This document shows, in pieces, positions 24,823 through 33,739 of a stretch of DNA of 48,268 bases. This DNA is from Candidatus Parcubacteria bacterium. Its GTDB lineage: Bacteria > Patescibacteriota > Patescibacteriia > UBA1558 > GWA2-36-10. Where the stretch lies: assembly GCA_018664825.1 (NCBI GenBank), contig JABJNO010000017.1:114743-163010 (forward strand). The letters are read 5' to 3'. Numbering within the stretch: position 1 is the stretch's first letter; every line of letters begins with the position of its first letter. The position numbers and the translations under genes are program-made. A model generated the notes under the pieces. The model was not told the DNA's origin and made no database searches. It saw nothing but the letters and a program-made list of their open reading frames with translations.

Positions 24823-25216
24823 AATTTTTTTTATTAATTGGTAAAATCTCCGCCAATTGCAAAGCCTTACGAACTATTGCAGTTTGTGACGGAGTAAGCT
24901 CTCCTGAATCATCTAATTTAGAAGTAACTTCTACTTTATCTCTAAAACGTGGATTTCGGTGATTAAGCCAAAATCTTATAGCAGAAAAGTTTTTTTCTTT
25001 TATAAGAGTAAGTAACTGGCTTTCACTCATATCATTAACCAAGGCCTCACCTTCAACTAATGCCTCGTCCATAGTTTTGGAGAATTTTTTATCTTCTCGT
25101 TTCCAACGATAGATACTATTTCTTGATATACCTGTTTTCTCGCAGGCTACTTGCACTATTGGAATTTTTTTCAATTCTGCAAGAAAAGTATTTCTAACTC
25201 TATTTTTCTTAGACAT
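24743..25216 (-). CDS. Terminase small subunit-like DNA-binding protein, 157 aa
   Basis: An N-terminal helix-turn-helix (VQVACEKTGISRNSIYRWKR) is followed by a helical region AIRFWLNHRNPRFRDKVEV, characteristic of phBC6A51-like/TerS helices, and a Ser/Lys-rich disordered tail. Its position directly before TerL, with overlapping ends, supports a small terminase subunit that recognises the packaging site. Its start overlaps the methylase gene stop by 8 bases. Confidence 0.8.
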   Translation of the reverse strand: MSKKNRVRNTFLAELKKIPIVQVACEKTGISRNSIYRWKREDKKFSKTMDEALVEGEALVNDMSESQLLTLIKEKNFSAIRFWLNHRNPRFRDKVEVTSKLDDSGELTPSQTAIVRKALQLAEILPINKKNYVREKNNPSGSSKSDDKGQKSESSNN

Positions 25217-26483
25217 GTTCCACCCTTACCTTTCTGCCAGTTAATTTCTCATATCTTCTGATCGTCAAATCACAAAATATAGGTTCCAGCTCAATTGCAT
25301 AAACTTTTCGCTTTAATTGTTCCCCAGCAATAATAGTACTACCTGATCCAGAGAAAGAGTCTAGAATGATATCACCAGGCTTAGTACAACGCCTTATAGC
25401 CTTTTCATGAAGCTTTGGTGGCTTACTAGTCGCATGTTCATATTTTTGACCAGATAAACGCTTTACAAGCCATATATCAATCTCATCAAAAGCCTCTTCG
25501 AGTAGATTATTTCCTGTAGTCATCTCTTTATTCAATACTTCATTGAGATTGTTAATATTAGGTGTAATATATGGTTTACCCTGCACTCCATATACCACGG
25601 GCTCATAACATTTATTGAAAGCGACCTTGGGTGTGGGATTCTGTGAGTTTTTTAACCACAAACACACTCGTTTATTTACAATACCGAGTTCTCTGTATAA
25701 TTCTTGAATTAAACCAATGTAAGTCTGGTCACACCAGTAAAAAATATGACAATTTGATTTAATAACTGCTAATGCAGTAACCAAAGTTTCTTTTATAAAG
25801 TTTTTATATTCTTTATAAGTTCGCTTATCATTTACATTCCCACCATAGTCTTTTTTACCTCCAATGCCTTTGGAATAATCTAGATTTATATTATATGGTG
25901 GATCTGAATAGATCATTGAAGCTTTTTCGTTTCCAAACAACCGTTTAAGATTTTTTGGATCAGCAGAACTACCACATAGTAATTTATGTGGTCCTAAGTG
26001 AATTAAGTCACCTAACTTAGTTTTGGGTGTCTTAATTTTTTTAAGTTCTTCTTCAACATCAAAATCTTCATCTTTAACCTCTAATTCTTCATCCCATAAA
26101 TTAGAAAGGTCTATTTGATCAAAACCTATATCAACTAATAAATCTAACTCAAAGGATTTGAGTTTTTCAAAATCCCAATCACCACCTAGAGCATTGCTAG
26201 CTATAAGGTAGCGTTCAGATTCTTCTTTAGTAAGTTGTCTATTAGGAATTCGTACATCAATCGACTCCTTACCTCTACCTAAAAGTTGCAAAGCTTTAAT
26301 TCTTTGATGACCAGCTAATATTTTCCCGTTTAGATCAATAGCTGGAATTTCCACTAAATTGAACTTTTTTAAGTTCTTTTTGAGATCCGACATTTGCTTA
26401 TCGGAAATGATACGAGGATTAACGTCTTGTGGAACAAGATCGTTAATGTGTTTTTGCACTGTGTGCCATTGTAGTTTTTGCAT
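25209..26483 (-). CDS. ParB-like / site-specific DNA methyltransferase fusion, 424 aa
   Basis: Residues 1-130 form a ParB/sulfiredoxin-like domain (VNPRIISDKQMSDLKKNL, GHQRIKALQLLG). The rest is an amino-methyltransferase of the beta class: catalytic DPPYNINLDY comes before the SAM-binding DSFSGSGSTIIAGEQL. The family methylates N6 of adenine or N4 of cytosine. The same fusion is frequent next to terminase genes in phages, where it protects element DNA. No cognate restriction enzyme adjoins, so this is an orphan methylase. Confidence 0.92.
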   Translation of the reverse strand: MQKLQWHTVQKHINDLVPQDVNPRIISDKQMSDLKKNLKKFNLVEIPAIDLNGKILAGHQRIKALQLLGRGKESIDVRIPNRQLTKEESERYLIASNALGGDWDFEKLKSFELDLLVDIGFDQIDLSNLWDEELEVKDEDFDVEEELKKIKTPKTKLGDLIHLGPHKLLCGSSADPKNLKRLFGNEKASMIYSDPPYNINLDYSKGIGGKKDYGGNVNDKRTYKEYKNFIKETLVTALAVIKSNCHIFYWCDQTYIGLIQELYRELGIVNKRVCLWLKNSQNPTPKVAFNKCYEPVVYGVQGKPYITPNINNLNEVLNKEMTTGNNLLEEAFDEIDIWLVKRLSGQKYEHATSKPPKLHEKAIRRCTKPGDIILDSFSGSGSTIIAGEQLKRKVYAIELEPIFCDLTIRRYEKLTGRKVRVEHV

Positions 26484-26527
26484 ACAATTTTATTATTAAT
26501 TATTAATAAAATGTATGGAAATAGAAA

Positions 26528-26560
26528 AAACCTATTCCACACACGAAATAGATAGGGTTT
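26528..26560 (-). terminator. Likely terminator of the 128-aa gene
   Basis: AAACCTAT (26528-26535) pairs imperfectly with ATAGGGTTT (26552-26560). On the minus strand a run of T follows. Together with the GC-containing stretch 26580-26625 (small hairpin GCC-ttaaa-GGC) it fills the gap upstream of the methylase gene. Confidence 0.5.
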
Positions 26561-26661
26561 AAAAACCTTAAAACTATTTCTTGCGCGGAACAGGCACGGC
26601 CTTAAAGGCGATACACTATTCTACTTTTTACTACGCATTAACTTGTACTTATATATTACTC

Positions 26662-27048
26662 CTATTTTTTATCTTTTGCAATTTTACGAATAATCCTTTT
26701 ACCTTTCTTGCTATTTATGAATTCATCAGTATCTTTTCCTGCTAATACAGGTACCTCTTTGGGTATTTCTATGAAGACACGCTTTCCTTGCTCATTATAC
26801 CCTTTAATTACTTCTAATAAATCAGAATCTTGCAGTATTAAGTCTAATATTGGCTTATTATCTTGTCTTTTTTCTATATTACTATAAACTCTGCCTGGTT
26901 TATTGGTTTCTACGGCCTTTTTAATAGTTTTACCAATAGACCCCTCTCTTTTATTAGTTGTATGAAATTTAATATCTGTAATAGAGATAATAATATCGCT
27001 ACTACCTGGATCTGATTTTGGCTTATTTACTACTAATTTATATTCCAT
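26662..27048 (-). CDS. Hypothetical protein, 128 aa
   Basis: Unrecognised soluble, basic protein. The N-terminal half looks beta-rich (YKLVVNKPKSDPGSSDIIIS), the C-terminal half ends in a Lys-rich tail (SKKGKRIIRKIAKDKK). It is the first gene of the minus-strand element cluster and is divergent from the 59-aa gene at 27137. No function can be proposed beyond being element cargo. Confidence 0.55.
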   Translation of the reverse strand: MEYKLVVNKPKSDPGSSDIIISITDIKFHTTNKREGSIGKTIKKAVETNKPGRVYSNIEKRQDNKPILDLILQDSDLLEVIKGYNEQGKRVFIEIPKEVPVLAGKDTDEFINSKKGKRIIRKIAKDKK

Positions 27049-27136
27049 ATCTTCATTATGCTCTTTTTCTTATACTTGTCAAAAACTTGAACTTTACTAA
27101 CTTGCCTTTGTCAAACTTTCAGGCTAAAGTGAATAT

Positions 27137-27316
27137 ATGGGACTATCAGATAAAACAATAAAAGAATTTCAAAGGATATTTAAAGAAAACTACAATCATC
27201 CTGTTTCTTATGAAAAAGCTGAAGAATATGGGAATAAATTAGCTGACTTTTTCCAATTAATGCATGATATTGATATTTCAAATAAAAAAAAGAATAATAT
27301 ACCCTTAAAAAATTAA
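27137..27316 (+). CDS. Small helical protein, 59 aa
   Basis: Starts MGLSDKTIKEFQRIFKENYN and continues with YEKAEEYGNKLADFFQLMHD. It belongs to a type of very short protein with the pattern 'LSDxxIxEFQxIxxxxxxxxIxxxxAxexxxxLxxxxxxi' that I know from Patescibacteria genomes and their elements; its function is unknown. The stop is 8 bases before the DUF2779 gene, so the two are probably co-transcribed. Confidence 0.6.
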   Translation: MGLSDKTIKEFQRIFKENYNHPVSYEKAEEYGNKLADFFQLMHDIDISNKKKNNIPLKN

Positions 27317-27324
27317 TTAAGCTT

Positions 27325-28815
27325 ATGCTATTAACAAAAACAAACTACCTATTGTACAGAGAGTGCCCTGAAAATGCCTGGGTAAAAATCTACGAGCCTA
27401 AAATATTTCATTCTTTTAAGCCATCTGATTTTGATAAAATGATAATGGAGACTGGTAATGAGGTTGATAAGCTTGCTAGAGAATTATTTCCAGGTGGTAT
27501 TTTAATTGAAGATAGAAAAGATGCTAAAAAAACAAAAGAATTGATTGATAAAAAAGAAAAAATAATATATCAGCCAGTTTTTTTCACAGATAAATTTGAA
27601 TTTATTGCTGATATACTTGTATGGAATGATGAACAAGAAGCTTATGATATTTATGAGGCAAAATCAACAAATAGTGGTGAAAAGAAAAAAAAGAAGTTAG
27701 ATGATTATAAATATGATCTAGCATTTCAAGTTAATATTTTAAAGAAACTGTCTATACCTATCAATAAGATGTATATAATTAGATTAAATTGTGATTATGT
27801 ACGAGAAGAAAAATTAAATATCAAAGAATTATTTGTTATTGAAGATATGACGAACACAGTTAATGATATATCAGAAATAGTTCTCGAAGAAATGGAAGTA
27901 GCTCATGATGTTTTAAATAAATTAAAAAAGAAGCCAACTGACTGTTCTTGCCTTATTAAAGGAAAAAGTGCTCATTGTTCAACATTTAAATATCTAAATC
28001 CCAAAGTTCCAGAATACAGTGTTCATAATATATCTAGAATTGGTAATTCTAAGAAAAAATTAGCAGAATTAATAGATCTTGGCATATATTCAATTTATGA
28101 TGTCCCAGAAGAATTTCCATTAACAGCTATTCAAAGAAGCCAAGTTAATGCTGCTCAATTAAAAAATATCACAATTGATAAAGCTGCTCTAAATGATTTT
28201 TTAAACACCATAGAATACCCTATTTCTTTTATAGATTATGAGTCATGCATAGCAGCTGTACCAAAGTTTATAGGATACAAACCTTATGACCAAATACCTT
28301 TTCAATTTTCTTTGCATATTCTAGAAGATAAAAATGACGCTTTAAAGCATTTTGAATTTTTACATATAGAAAATACTATACCAGATATAGCTTTTGTAGA
28401 AGAATTAAAAAAAGTTTTACCAAAAAAAGGGTCAATAATTGTTTGGAATAAATCGTTTGAATGCAATATCATTAATAATAGGTTAGCAGAAAGAAATCCT
28501 AGCTATTTAACATTAATTAATAACTTTAATGAAAGGGTTGTTGATTTAGAAGTGCCTTTTAAAAAACAATTTTATGTGCACCCTGGTTTTCTAGGAAAAT
28601 CCTCTATTAAAAACATTCTACCAACTCTATCACCTAAATTTTCTCATAAAAACTTAAACATCCAAGAAGGTGGCGCAGCCTCTGATACATGGAATAAGAT
28701 TGTTAATGGAGAATTTGATGATAATGAATTAAAAGATAAAACAAAAGATCTCCTTGTTTATTGCGAATTAGATACTATAGCAATGTATGAAATTTGGAAA
28801 AAATGCCTAGAATAA
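27325..28815 (+). CDS. DUF2779-type protein (nuclease-like plus RNase H-like), 496 aa
   Basis: The N-terminal half resembles a Cas4/RecB-type PD-(D/E)XK domain: FIADILVWNDEQEAYDIYEAKS gives the D-x(n)-ExK pattern, and four Cys around 200-215 (DCSCLIKGKSAHCSTF) fit a metal site. The C-terminal half is DUF2779, RNase H-like, with FIDYESCIAAVPKF, SIIVWNKSFECNIIN and a late CELDTIAMYEIW, the acidic DEDD-like set. A nuclease acting on element or invading nucleic acid is likely. It is on the opposite strand to the recombinase cluster, with the 59-aa gene directly upstream. Confidence 0.8.
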   Translation: MLLTKTNYLLYRECPENAWVKIYEPKIFHSFKPSDFDKMIMETGNEVDKLARELFPGGILIEDRKDAKKTKELIDKKEKIIYQPVFFTDKFEFIADILVWNDEQEAYDIYEAKSTNSGEKKKKKLDDYKYDLAFQVNILKKLSIPINKMYIIRLNCDYVREEKLNIKELFVIEDMTNTVNDISEIVLEEMEVAHDVLNKLKKKPTDCSCLIKGKSAHCSTFKYLNPKVPEYSVHNISRIGNSKKKLAELIDLGIYSIYDVPEEFPLTAIQRSQVNAAQLKNITIDKAALNDFLNTIEYPISFIDYESCIAAVPKFIGYKPYDQIPFQFSLHILEDKNDALKHFEFLHIENTIPDIAFVEELKKVLPKKGSIIVWNKSFECNIINNRLAERNPSYLTLINNFNERVVDLEVPFKKQFYVHPGFLGKSSIKNILPTLSPKFSHKNLNIQEGGAASDTWNKIVNGEFDDNELKDKTKDLLVYCELDTIAMYEIWKKCLE

Positions 28816-28978
28816 CATTACACAATACTGTAACTATATAACTGTATATAGTGTCACTTTTGTCACTTTTTAGTAGCGCTCGAGACCCGTCGAAATACCT
28901 CAACAAAAATACTCCCAAAAGCCTTACAGGGCTTGATTCTAAAAAGTTCTAGCACGAGACGGCGAGCCATCAAAAAAA

Positions 28979-28999
28979 CACGCCTAAAGCGTGGTTTTT
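28979..28999. terminator. Bidirectional terminator
   Basis: CACGC (28979-28983) and GCGTG (28989-28993) with A-rich and T-rich flanks serve both pyrG on the minus strand and the DUF2779 gene on the plus strand. The gap 28816-28978 otherwise shows only a short duplicated TGTCACTTT and no gene. Confidence 0.75.
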
Positions 29000-29007
29000 T
29001 GTTTGTA

Positions 29008-30624
29008 TTATTTATTCAGCTTCAGAGCTGCTTTTATAAAATCTCTAAATAATGGATGTGGCCTCAAAGGCCTAGACTTGAACTCTGGATGGAACTGACT
29101 AGCTACAAAATATGGATGATCTTTGAGCTCTATGATCTCTACTAGTTTTTTGTCTGGAGAAAGCCCAGAAAATAGCATACCAGCTTCTTCTAGCTGTGTA
29201 CGATAATCCATATTGAATTCATATCTATGTCTATGTCTTTCTGAAATTTTTGGTGTGCCGTAGGCTTTGTAGCTCAAAGAAGTTTTGTCCAACACACAAG
29301 GATAAGCTCCTAAGCGCAAAGTACCGCCCTTGTCTTCGTCTTTGTGGTGTCCTGGTAATATATGAATTACTGGATTTGGAGTCTTGGTATCAAACTCTGT
29401 AGAATTTACTTCACTGGTATTCATAACATGTCTAGCAAACTCTATGGTAGCTACTTGCATACCCAAGCAAAGTCCTAAATATGGCTTTTTGTTTTCTCTG
29501 GCGTATTTGGCTGCTATAATTTTACCTTCGATTCCTCTACTCCCAAAACCACCGGGCACTACAATGCCAGCTGCTTTTTTTAGTTTTTTCAATTCTTTTT
29601 TATCACCTTTTTCTAACTTGCCAGAATGTACCCAAATAAGATCAAGTTTTACTCCGTTGTGATAACAAGCAGATTTCAAAGCCTCTACTACAGAAATATA
29701 GGCATCAATATTTTCATTGTATTTTCCTACTAGGGCAATAGGAAATCTTTTCTTGGCAGTTTTTATTTTTTTGACCAAAGCTTCCCATGCTTCAAGTTTT
29801 ACTTTTTTCTTTGGTAATTTTAACTTATCAAAAATAATATCTGAAATGTGACTATTTTTTTCAAACAAAAGAGGTACTTCGTAAATACTATCAACTGTCA
29901 AAGCTGGAATTACCGCTTTGGGATCAATATCAGCAAACATGGCAATCTTGTCTAGCTCATCTTTGCCAATCTTGAGATCAGACCTAGCCATTATGATATC
30001 TGGCTGGATACCACGACTATGTAGCTCACGGACAGACATTTGAGTTGGCTTTGTCTTGAGCTCTCTAGAGGCACTCAAATATGGCAATAAAGTAAGATGA
30101 ATAAACATCACATTTTCATCTCCCATTTCGTTGTGAAATTGTCTCATAGCTTCCAAAAATGGCTCACCTTCTATATCACCTACTGTTCCGCCAATTTCTG
30201 TCAATAAAAAATCAGTTTTGGATTCTTTGGCAACATGACGTATATAATCTTTGATCTCATTGGTAATATGAGGAACAATTTGGATAGTTTTACCCAAATA
30301 AGCACCACTTCGCTCTCCTTTTAGTACTTTGTCATATATTCTACCTGTAGTTAGGTTTGATAATTTGGAAAGATTAATATCAATAAATCTCTCATAATGT
30401 CCCAAATCAAGATCTGTTTCTGTACCATCATCTGTCACAAATACTTCACCATGTTGATGAGGACTCATGGTACCTGGATCAATATTGAGATAGGGATCCA
30501 ACTTGCTTGTAAAAACTGAATAACCAACTGATTTTAGTATTGCTCCGATAGATGCAGAGGCTATTCCTTTACCTAGGCCCGAGCAGACGCCACCAGTTAT
30601 AAATATGTATTTGGTCTTAGACAT
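29008..30624 (-). CDS. pyrG: CTP synthase
   Basis: Makes CTP from UTP, ATP and glutamine. The synthetase domain begins KYIFITGGVCSGLGKGIASA (P-loop-like), with DPYLNIDPGTMSPHQHGEVF and the Mg site EIGGTVGDIEG. The glutamine amidotransferase domain has VVPGGFGSRGIEGKI, the nucleophile Cys in YLGLCLGMQVA and the His-Glu pair in SQFHPEFKSRP. The length of 538 residues is standard. It is the last gene of the murA-S41-rplI-pyrG run, 6 bases after rplI. Confidence 0.98.
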   Translation of the reverse strand: MSKTKYIFITGGVCSGLGKGIASASIGAILKSVGYSVFTSKLDPYLNIDPGTMSPHQHGEVFVTDDGTETDLDLGHYERFIDINLSKLSNLTTGRIYDKVLKGERSGAYLGKTIQIVPHITNEIKDYIRHVAKESKTDFLLTEIGGTVGDIEGEPFLEAMRQFHNEMGDENVMFIHLTLLPYLSASRELKTKPTQMSVRELHSRGIQPDIIMARSDLKIGKDELDKIAMFADIDPKAVIPALTVDSIYEVPLLFEKNSHISDIIFDKLKLPKKKVKLEAWEALVKKIKTAKKRFPIALVGKYNENIDAYISVVEALKSACYHNGVKLDLIWVHSGKLEKGDKKELKKLKKAAGIVVPGGFGSRGIEGKIIAAKYARENKKPYLGLCLGMQVATIEFARHVMNTSEVNSTEFDTKTPNPVIHILPGHHKDEDKGGTLRLGAYPCVLDKTSLSYKAYGTPKISERHRHRYEFNMDYRTQLEEAGMLFSGLSPDKKLVEIIELKDHPYFVASQFHPEFKSRPLRPHPLFRDFIKAALKLNK

Positions 30625-30630
30625 TGCTGT

Positions 30631-31077
30631 TTATATTGAATTAATAGTTATATAAAAAATTATTTTTTGGCCTGTTGGTAGCTGTAATTCTACACTATGT
30701 TTGCCAACCTTTTTAAAAGACACTGGCCTAGCAAACCAGTTGTCGTTTATTTCTAAATTAAATTTCTCTTTTACTTCGACGATAATGTCTTTGTTGGATA
30801 CGCCCTTGAAGAGATTATCTTTGTCGGACACCCGTCCTGAAAATACTAGGTTTTGTTTGTTGAGTGATTTGAATACTTTGTCATATGCAGTATCTCTGGC
30901 TTTTTGTTGTTTTACAACTTTATTTGCCTTGGCTTGGACTCTTTGAACATTTTCCATCGTTGCTATCGCTGCTTTACCAGCTGGCACCAAAAAATTGCTA
31001 GCATAACCATCAGAGATGTCTTTGATATCTCCTTTATTTCCAAGTGAAGCAATATTTTCAAGTAAAATTACTTTCAT
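30631..31077 (-). CDS. rplI: Ribosomal protein L9
   Basis: 148 residues from the ATG at 31077 (MKVILLENIASLGNKGDIKD), the standard L9 start; the open frame extends five codons upstream. The N-domain signature GYASNFLVPAGKAAIAT is followed by the long connecting helix and a C-domain (LFKGVSNKDIIVEVKE, GKHSVELQL). It lies 4 bases after the S41 protease gene. Several CPR lineages lack L9, so its presence is useful for placing the genome. Confidence 0.95.
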   Translation of the reverse strand: MKVILLENIASLGNKGDIKDISDGYASNFLVPAGKAAIATMENVQRVQAKANKVVKQQKARDTAYDKVFKSLNKQNLVFSGRVSDKDNLFKGVSNKDIIVEVKEKFNLEINDNWFARPVSFKKVGKHSVELQLPTGQKIIFYITINSI

Positions 31078-31081
31078 ATAT

Positions 31082-32359
31082 TTAAAATTCAAAAATTAAT
31101 TCTTTGGCCCTTTCCATCTGTGGGTCAACATCATTGTTGTAGTCTTCATAAGTCAGTTCTATCTCGATATCTGGAGTTACTCCTTCTCCTTCGATCGTTC
31201 TGCCTTTTGGTGTTAGCCATTTGGCTACCGTGATCTTGATAGAAGAATCATCATCCAAAGGCAAGAGTTGTTGAACTGAACCTTTACCAAAAGTAACTTC
31301 TCCAACAATAGTAGCTTCTTCATAATCCTGAAGAGCTCCAGCCAAAATCTCACTAGCCGAGGCTGAGCCTTCGTTTACCAAAACAATGGTCTTGAAATGA
31401 GCTAGACTGACAGTATTGATAGCTTTGTATACTTTATCTTTTCTTTTATCACTATATGTTTCTCTGACGACTGGTTCTTTTTCATCAAGCCAGCTACTTG
31501 TAATATCTACGGAAGTTGTCAAAAATCCACCTGGATTATTGCGTAAGTCCAAAATAATTCCTTTTGGATTGTCAGCAACGACCTCTTGAGCCACATTGGT
31601 AAATCGATCTGTAGTATCACTATTGAAATGAGTAATTTCTATGATTGCGATCTCATCTTCCAATCTATAGGTGACGCTAGGTACATCTATCTTTTGACGA
31701 ACAATTGTGATTTCTTTTGTTTCTACAGAATCTGGTGACAAAATAGTCAAAACCACAGGAGTCCCCAATTCACCACGTATATGATAGACCGCTTCTCCAG
31801 TAGACATATTGGTTGTATCTATATCATCAATAAACAAAATCCAATCTCCAGGTTTTAGGCCTGCGCGTTCTGCTGGTGTATCAGCCAATGGTGCAACTAC
31901 TACCAATTGATCATTTTTACGCCCAATCTCAGCTCCAATACCAAAAAAGGTACCTTCTAATCCTTGGGTAAAATCATCAGTCAACTCGGGATTCAAAAAT
32001 ATAGAATGCGGATCTCCCAAAGCATCTACCATACCTGTCAAAGCTCCATAAAACAAAGCCCTGTCGTCTATTTCTGATTTATCATAAAAATCATCATGTA
32101 TTATATCCCAGACTTGTTCAAATAAATCTATATCTATTTCATCATTATTACCAAATAGCTCAACCAATTCGTTTGTAGTTTGTTTTATTACATCAGCAGA
32201 TGATTGGGGTGGATTTTCGTCACTAAAAGTAGCCATAGTCAAACCAAAGATAAATGCTGCAGTCAAAAGCATCACCAAAGCATAAAACTTGGCTAATTTC
32301 TCCCACCAAGGTTTTTTTGTTTCAATAGGTTGTTCGCTATTTGTGCTAAATTGATCCAT
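31082..32359 (-). CDS. S41-family C-terminal processing peptidase (CtpA/Prc-like)
   Basis: N-terminal membrane anchor (FYALVMLLTAAFIFGLTMA), then an S41 N-terminal helical region, a PDZ domain (GIGAEIGRKNDQLVVVAPL, ERAGLKPGDWILFIDD) and the tail-specific protease core with nucleophile Ser in NEGSASASEILAG and general-base Lys in FGKGSVQQLLPL. It acts outside the membrane on protein C-termini; in walled bacteria relatives process envelope proteins. Its place directly after murA fits an envelope role. Confidence 0.94.
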   Translation of the reverse strand: MDQFSTNSEQPIETKKPWWEKLAKFYALVMLLTAAFIFGLTMATFSDENPPQSSADVIKQTTNELVELFGNNDEIDIDLFEQVWDIIHDDFYDKSEIDDRALFYGALTGMVDALGDPHSIFLNPELTDDFTQGLEGTFFGIGAEIGRKNDQLVVVAPLADTPAERAGLKPGDWILFIDDIDTTNMSTGEAVYHIRGELGTPVVLTILSPDSVETKEITIVRQKIDVPSVTYRLEDEIAIIEITHFNSDTTDRFTNVAQEVVADNPKGIILDLRNNPGGFLTTSVDITSSWLDEKEPVVRETYSDKRKDKVYKAINTVSLAHFKTIVLVNEGSASASEILAGALQDYEEATIVGEVTFGKGSVQQLLPLDDDSSIKITVAKWLTPKGRTIEGEGVTPDIEIELTYEDYNNDVDPQMERAKELIFEF

Positions 32360-32386
32360 ATATTCTATACTAAATTCCTCGAAGTA

Positions 32387-33682
32387 TTAATCGTCTACTC
32401 TTTCTATTTTTGCACCCAATTTTGATAGGCGAATATCCAAAGCCTCATAGCCCCTATCAACTTGGTAGATATTTGAAACCACACTAGTGCCAGTTGCTGC
32501 TAAAGCTGCAATAATCAAAGTAGCCCCAGCTCTCAAATCAAAACTAGTGATTTCTTTGCCAAAAAGTGGAGCAGGTCCAATCACGATGATGCGATGTGGG
32601 TCAGAAACCACGATATTGGCTCCCATTTTTTTGAGCTCAGATACATATTTTAGTCTTCCGTCATACATCCAATCATGTATCAGAGAAGTACCCATAGCCT
32701 GAGACATCAGTACGGTAAATGGCTGTATAAGATCAGGAGCAAAGCCAGGATGAGGCATATCGTGTAATTTTTTGATAGCCTGCAAATCTACTTTACCATC
32801 TACTCGGATGTTGGCTAATTTATAATTTTTGTTTGGTGATAAGTCTAAATATTCTATTTCTAGTTTCAAACCAATTTCTTTGTATTTTTCTATTTCTAGG
32901 GCAATAAATCTTGGGGCAGCATTTTCGATAGTAAATCTTGACTTGGTAGCACCAGCTAGTGAAATAAAAGTACCCGTCTCGATTGGATCGGGCATGATAT
33001 GATATTCGCCTCCTTTTAGATTGCGGACACCCTTGATAGTCAAATCATGAGTACCAACACCTTTGATTTCGGCTCCAATGCTATTCAAAAACCAGCACAA
33101 ATCCTGCACACTTGGATCACAAGCTGCTACGCGAAGATCAATAGTACCTGTATTCAAGGCTGCTGCCAAAATAATATTTTCTGTACCAGTCACAGACAAT
33201 TCTCCCATGACTATTTCTTCTTCGGCTGCTTTGTTTTTTTCTAGAAAATAAAACTTGTCATTATAGTCAATATCAATACCTAGTTTATTGAATCCTTTGA
33301 GATGAGTCTCTAAACTACGGTTGCCAATCTGACATCCTCCTGGTTCTTTTGTTTTGATACGGCCAAAACGACCAACCAAAGAACCCATAAATAAAATAGA
33401 TGAACGTAAAGTTGTAATAAGCTTCATGTCCATCTTGGCGGGATCAAGCTCTGAATTGTCTATTTTGACACTATTTGTGTCCGTCCAAACGATTTTGGAT
33501 CCCATAGACGTCAGTATCTGGATCATCTTTTTTACATCTTCTATAAGAGGCACATTGTGTAACAAAACCTCCTCCTTGGTCAAAATAGTAGCGGCAATAA
33601 TAGGAGTAGCGGCATTTTTGAAGCCAGCTACCCTGATGTTTCCATGCAGCGTATTACCACCTTGAATTATAAATTTAGACAT
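32387..33682 (-). CDS. murA: UDP-N-acetylglucosamine 1-carboxyvinyltransferase
   Basis: First committed step of peptidoglycan synthesis: transfers enolpyruvate from PEP to UDP-GlcNAc. The substrate Lys lies in VAGFKNAATPI (usual SGAKNAAL), the PEP-binding Cys in EPGGCQIGNR, and a later signature is FAPDLIQPFTVLMSQAMG with a conserved Asp. At 431 residues it is standard length. The catalytic Cys means normal fosfomycin sensitivity would be expected. It heads the run murA-S41-rplI-pyrG. Confidence 0.96.
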   Translation of the reverse strand: MSKFIIQGGNTLHGNIRVAGFKNAATPIIAATILTKEEVLLHNVPLIEDVKKMIQILTSMGSKIVWTDTNSVKIDNSELDPAKMDMKLITTLRSSILFMGSLVGRFGRIKTKEPGGCQIGNRSLETHLKGFNKLGIDIDYNDKFYFLEKNKAAEEEIVMGELSVTGTENIILAAALNTGTIDLRVAACDPSVQDLCWFLNSIGAEIKGVGTHDLTIKGVRNLKGGEYHIMPDPIETGTFISLAGATKSRFTIENAAPRFIALEIEKYKEIGLKLEIEYLDLSPNKNYKLANIRVDGKVDLQAIKKLHDMPHPGFAPDLIQPFTVLMSQAMGTSLIHDWMYDGRLKYVSELKKMGANIVVSDPHRIIVIGPAPLFGKEITSFDLRAGATLIIAALAATGTSVVSNIYQVDRGYEALDIRLSKLGAKIERVDD

Positions 33683-33739
33683 AGTATAGTGATAATGATT
33701 TCTTAATAAATTATACCTTAATTTTGATAAACAAACAAG

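Larger units (their letters stand above)
16408..28815. mobile_element. Serine-recombinase island with terminase genes
   Basis: A contiguous block holds the recombinase, TerL, TerS-like protein, ParB-methylase, helicase-nuclease, WYL protein and DUF2779 protein. There are no capsid, portal, tail or replication genes. The block sits between tRNA-Gln/the fusion gene and core pyrG. Ends are uncertain: GCACGAGACG occurs at 12564-12573 and 28952-28961, which could be short core repeats and would include the radical SAM fusion gene. Confidence 0.65.

Noticed and set aside
26580-26625. Structured RNA or ribozyme upstream of the methylase gene
   Set aside because: Only a short GCC/GGC hairpin and a terminator-like stem are visible; no known ribozyme core could be recognised.
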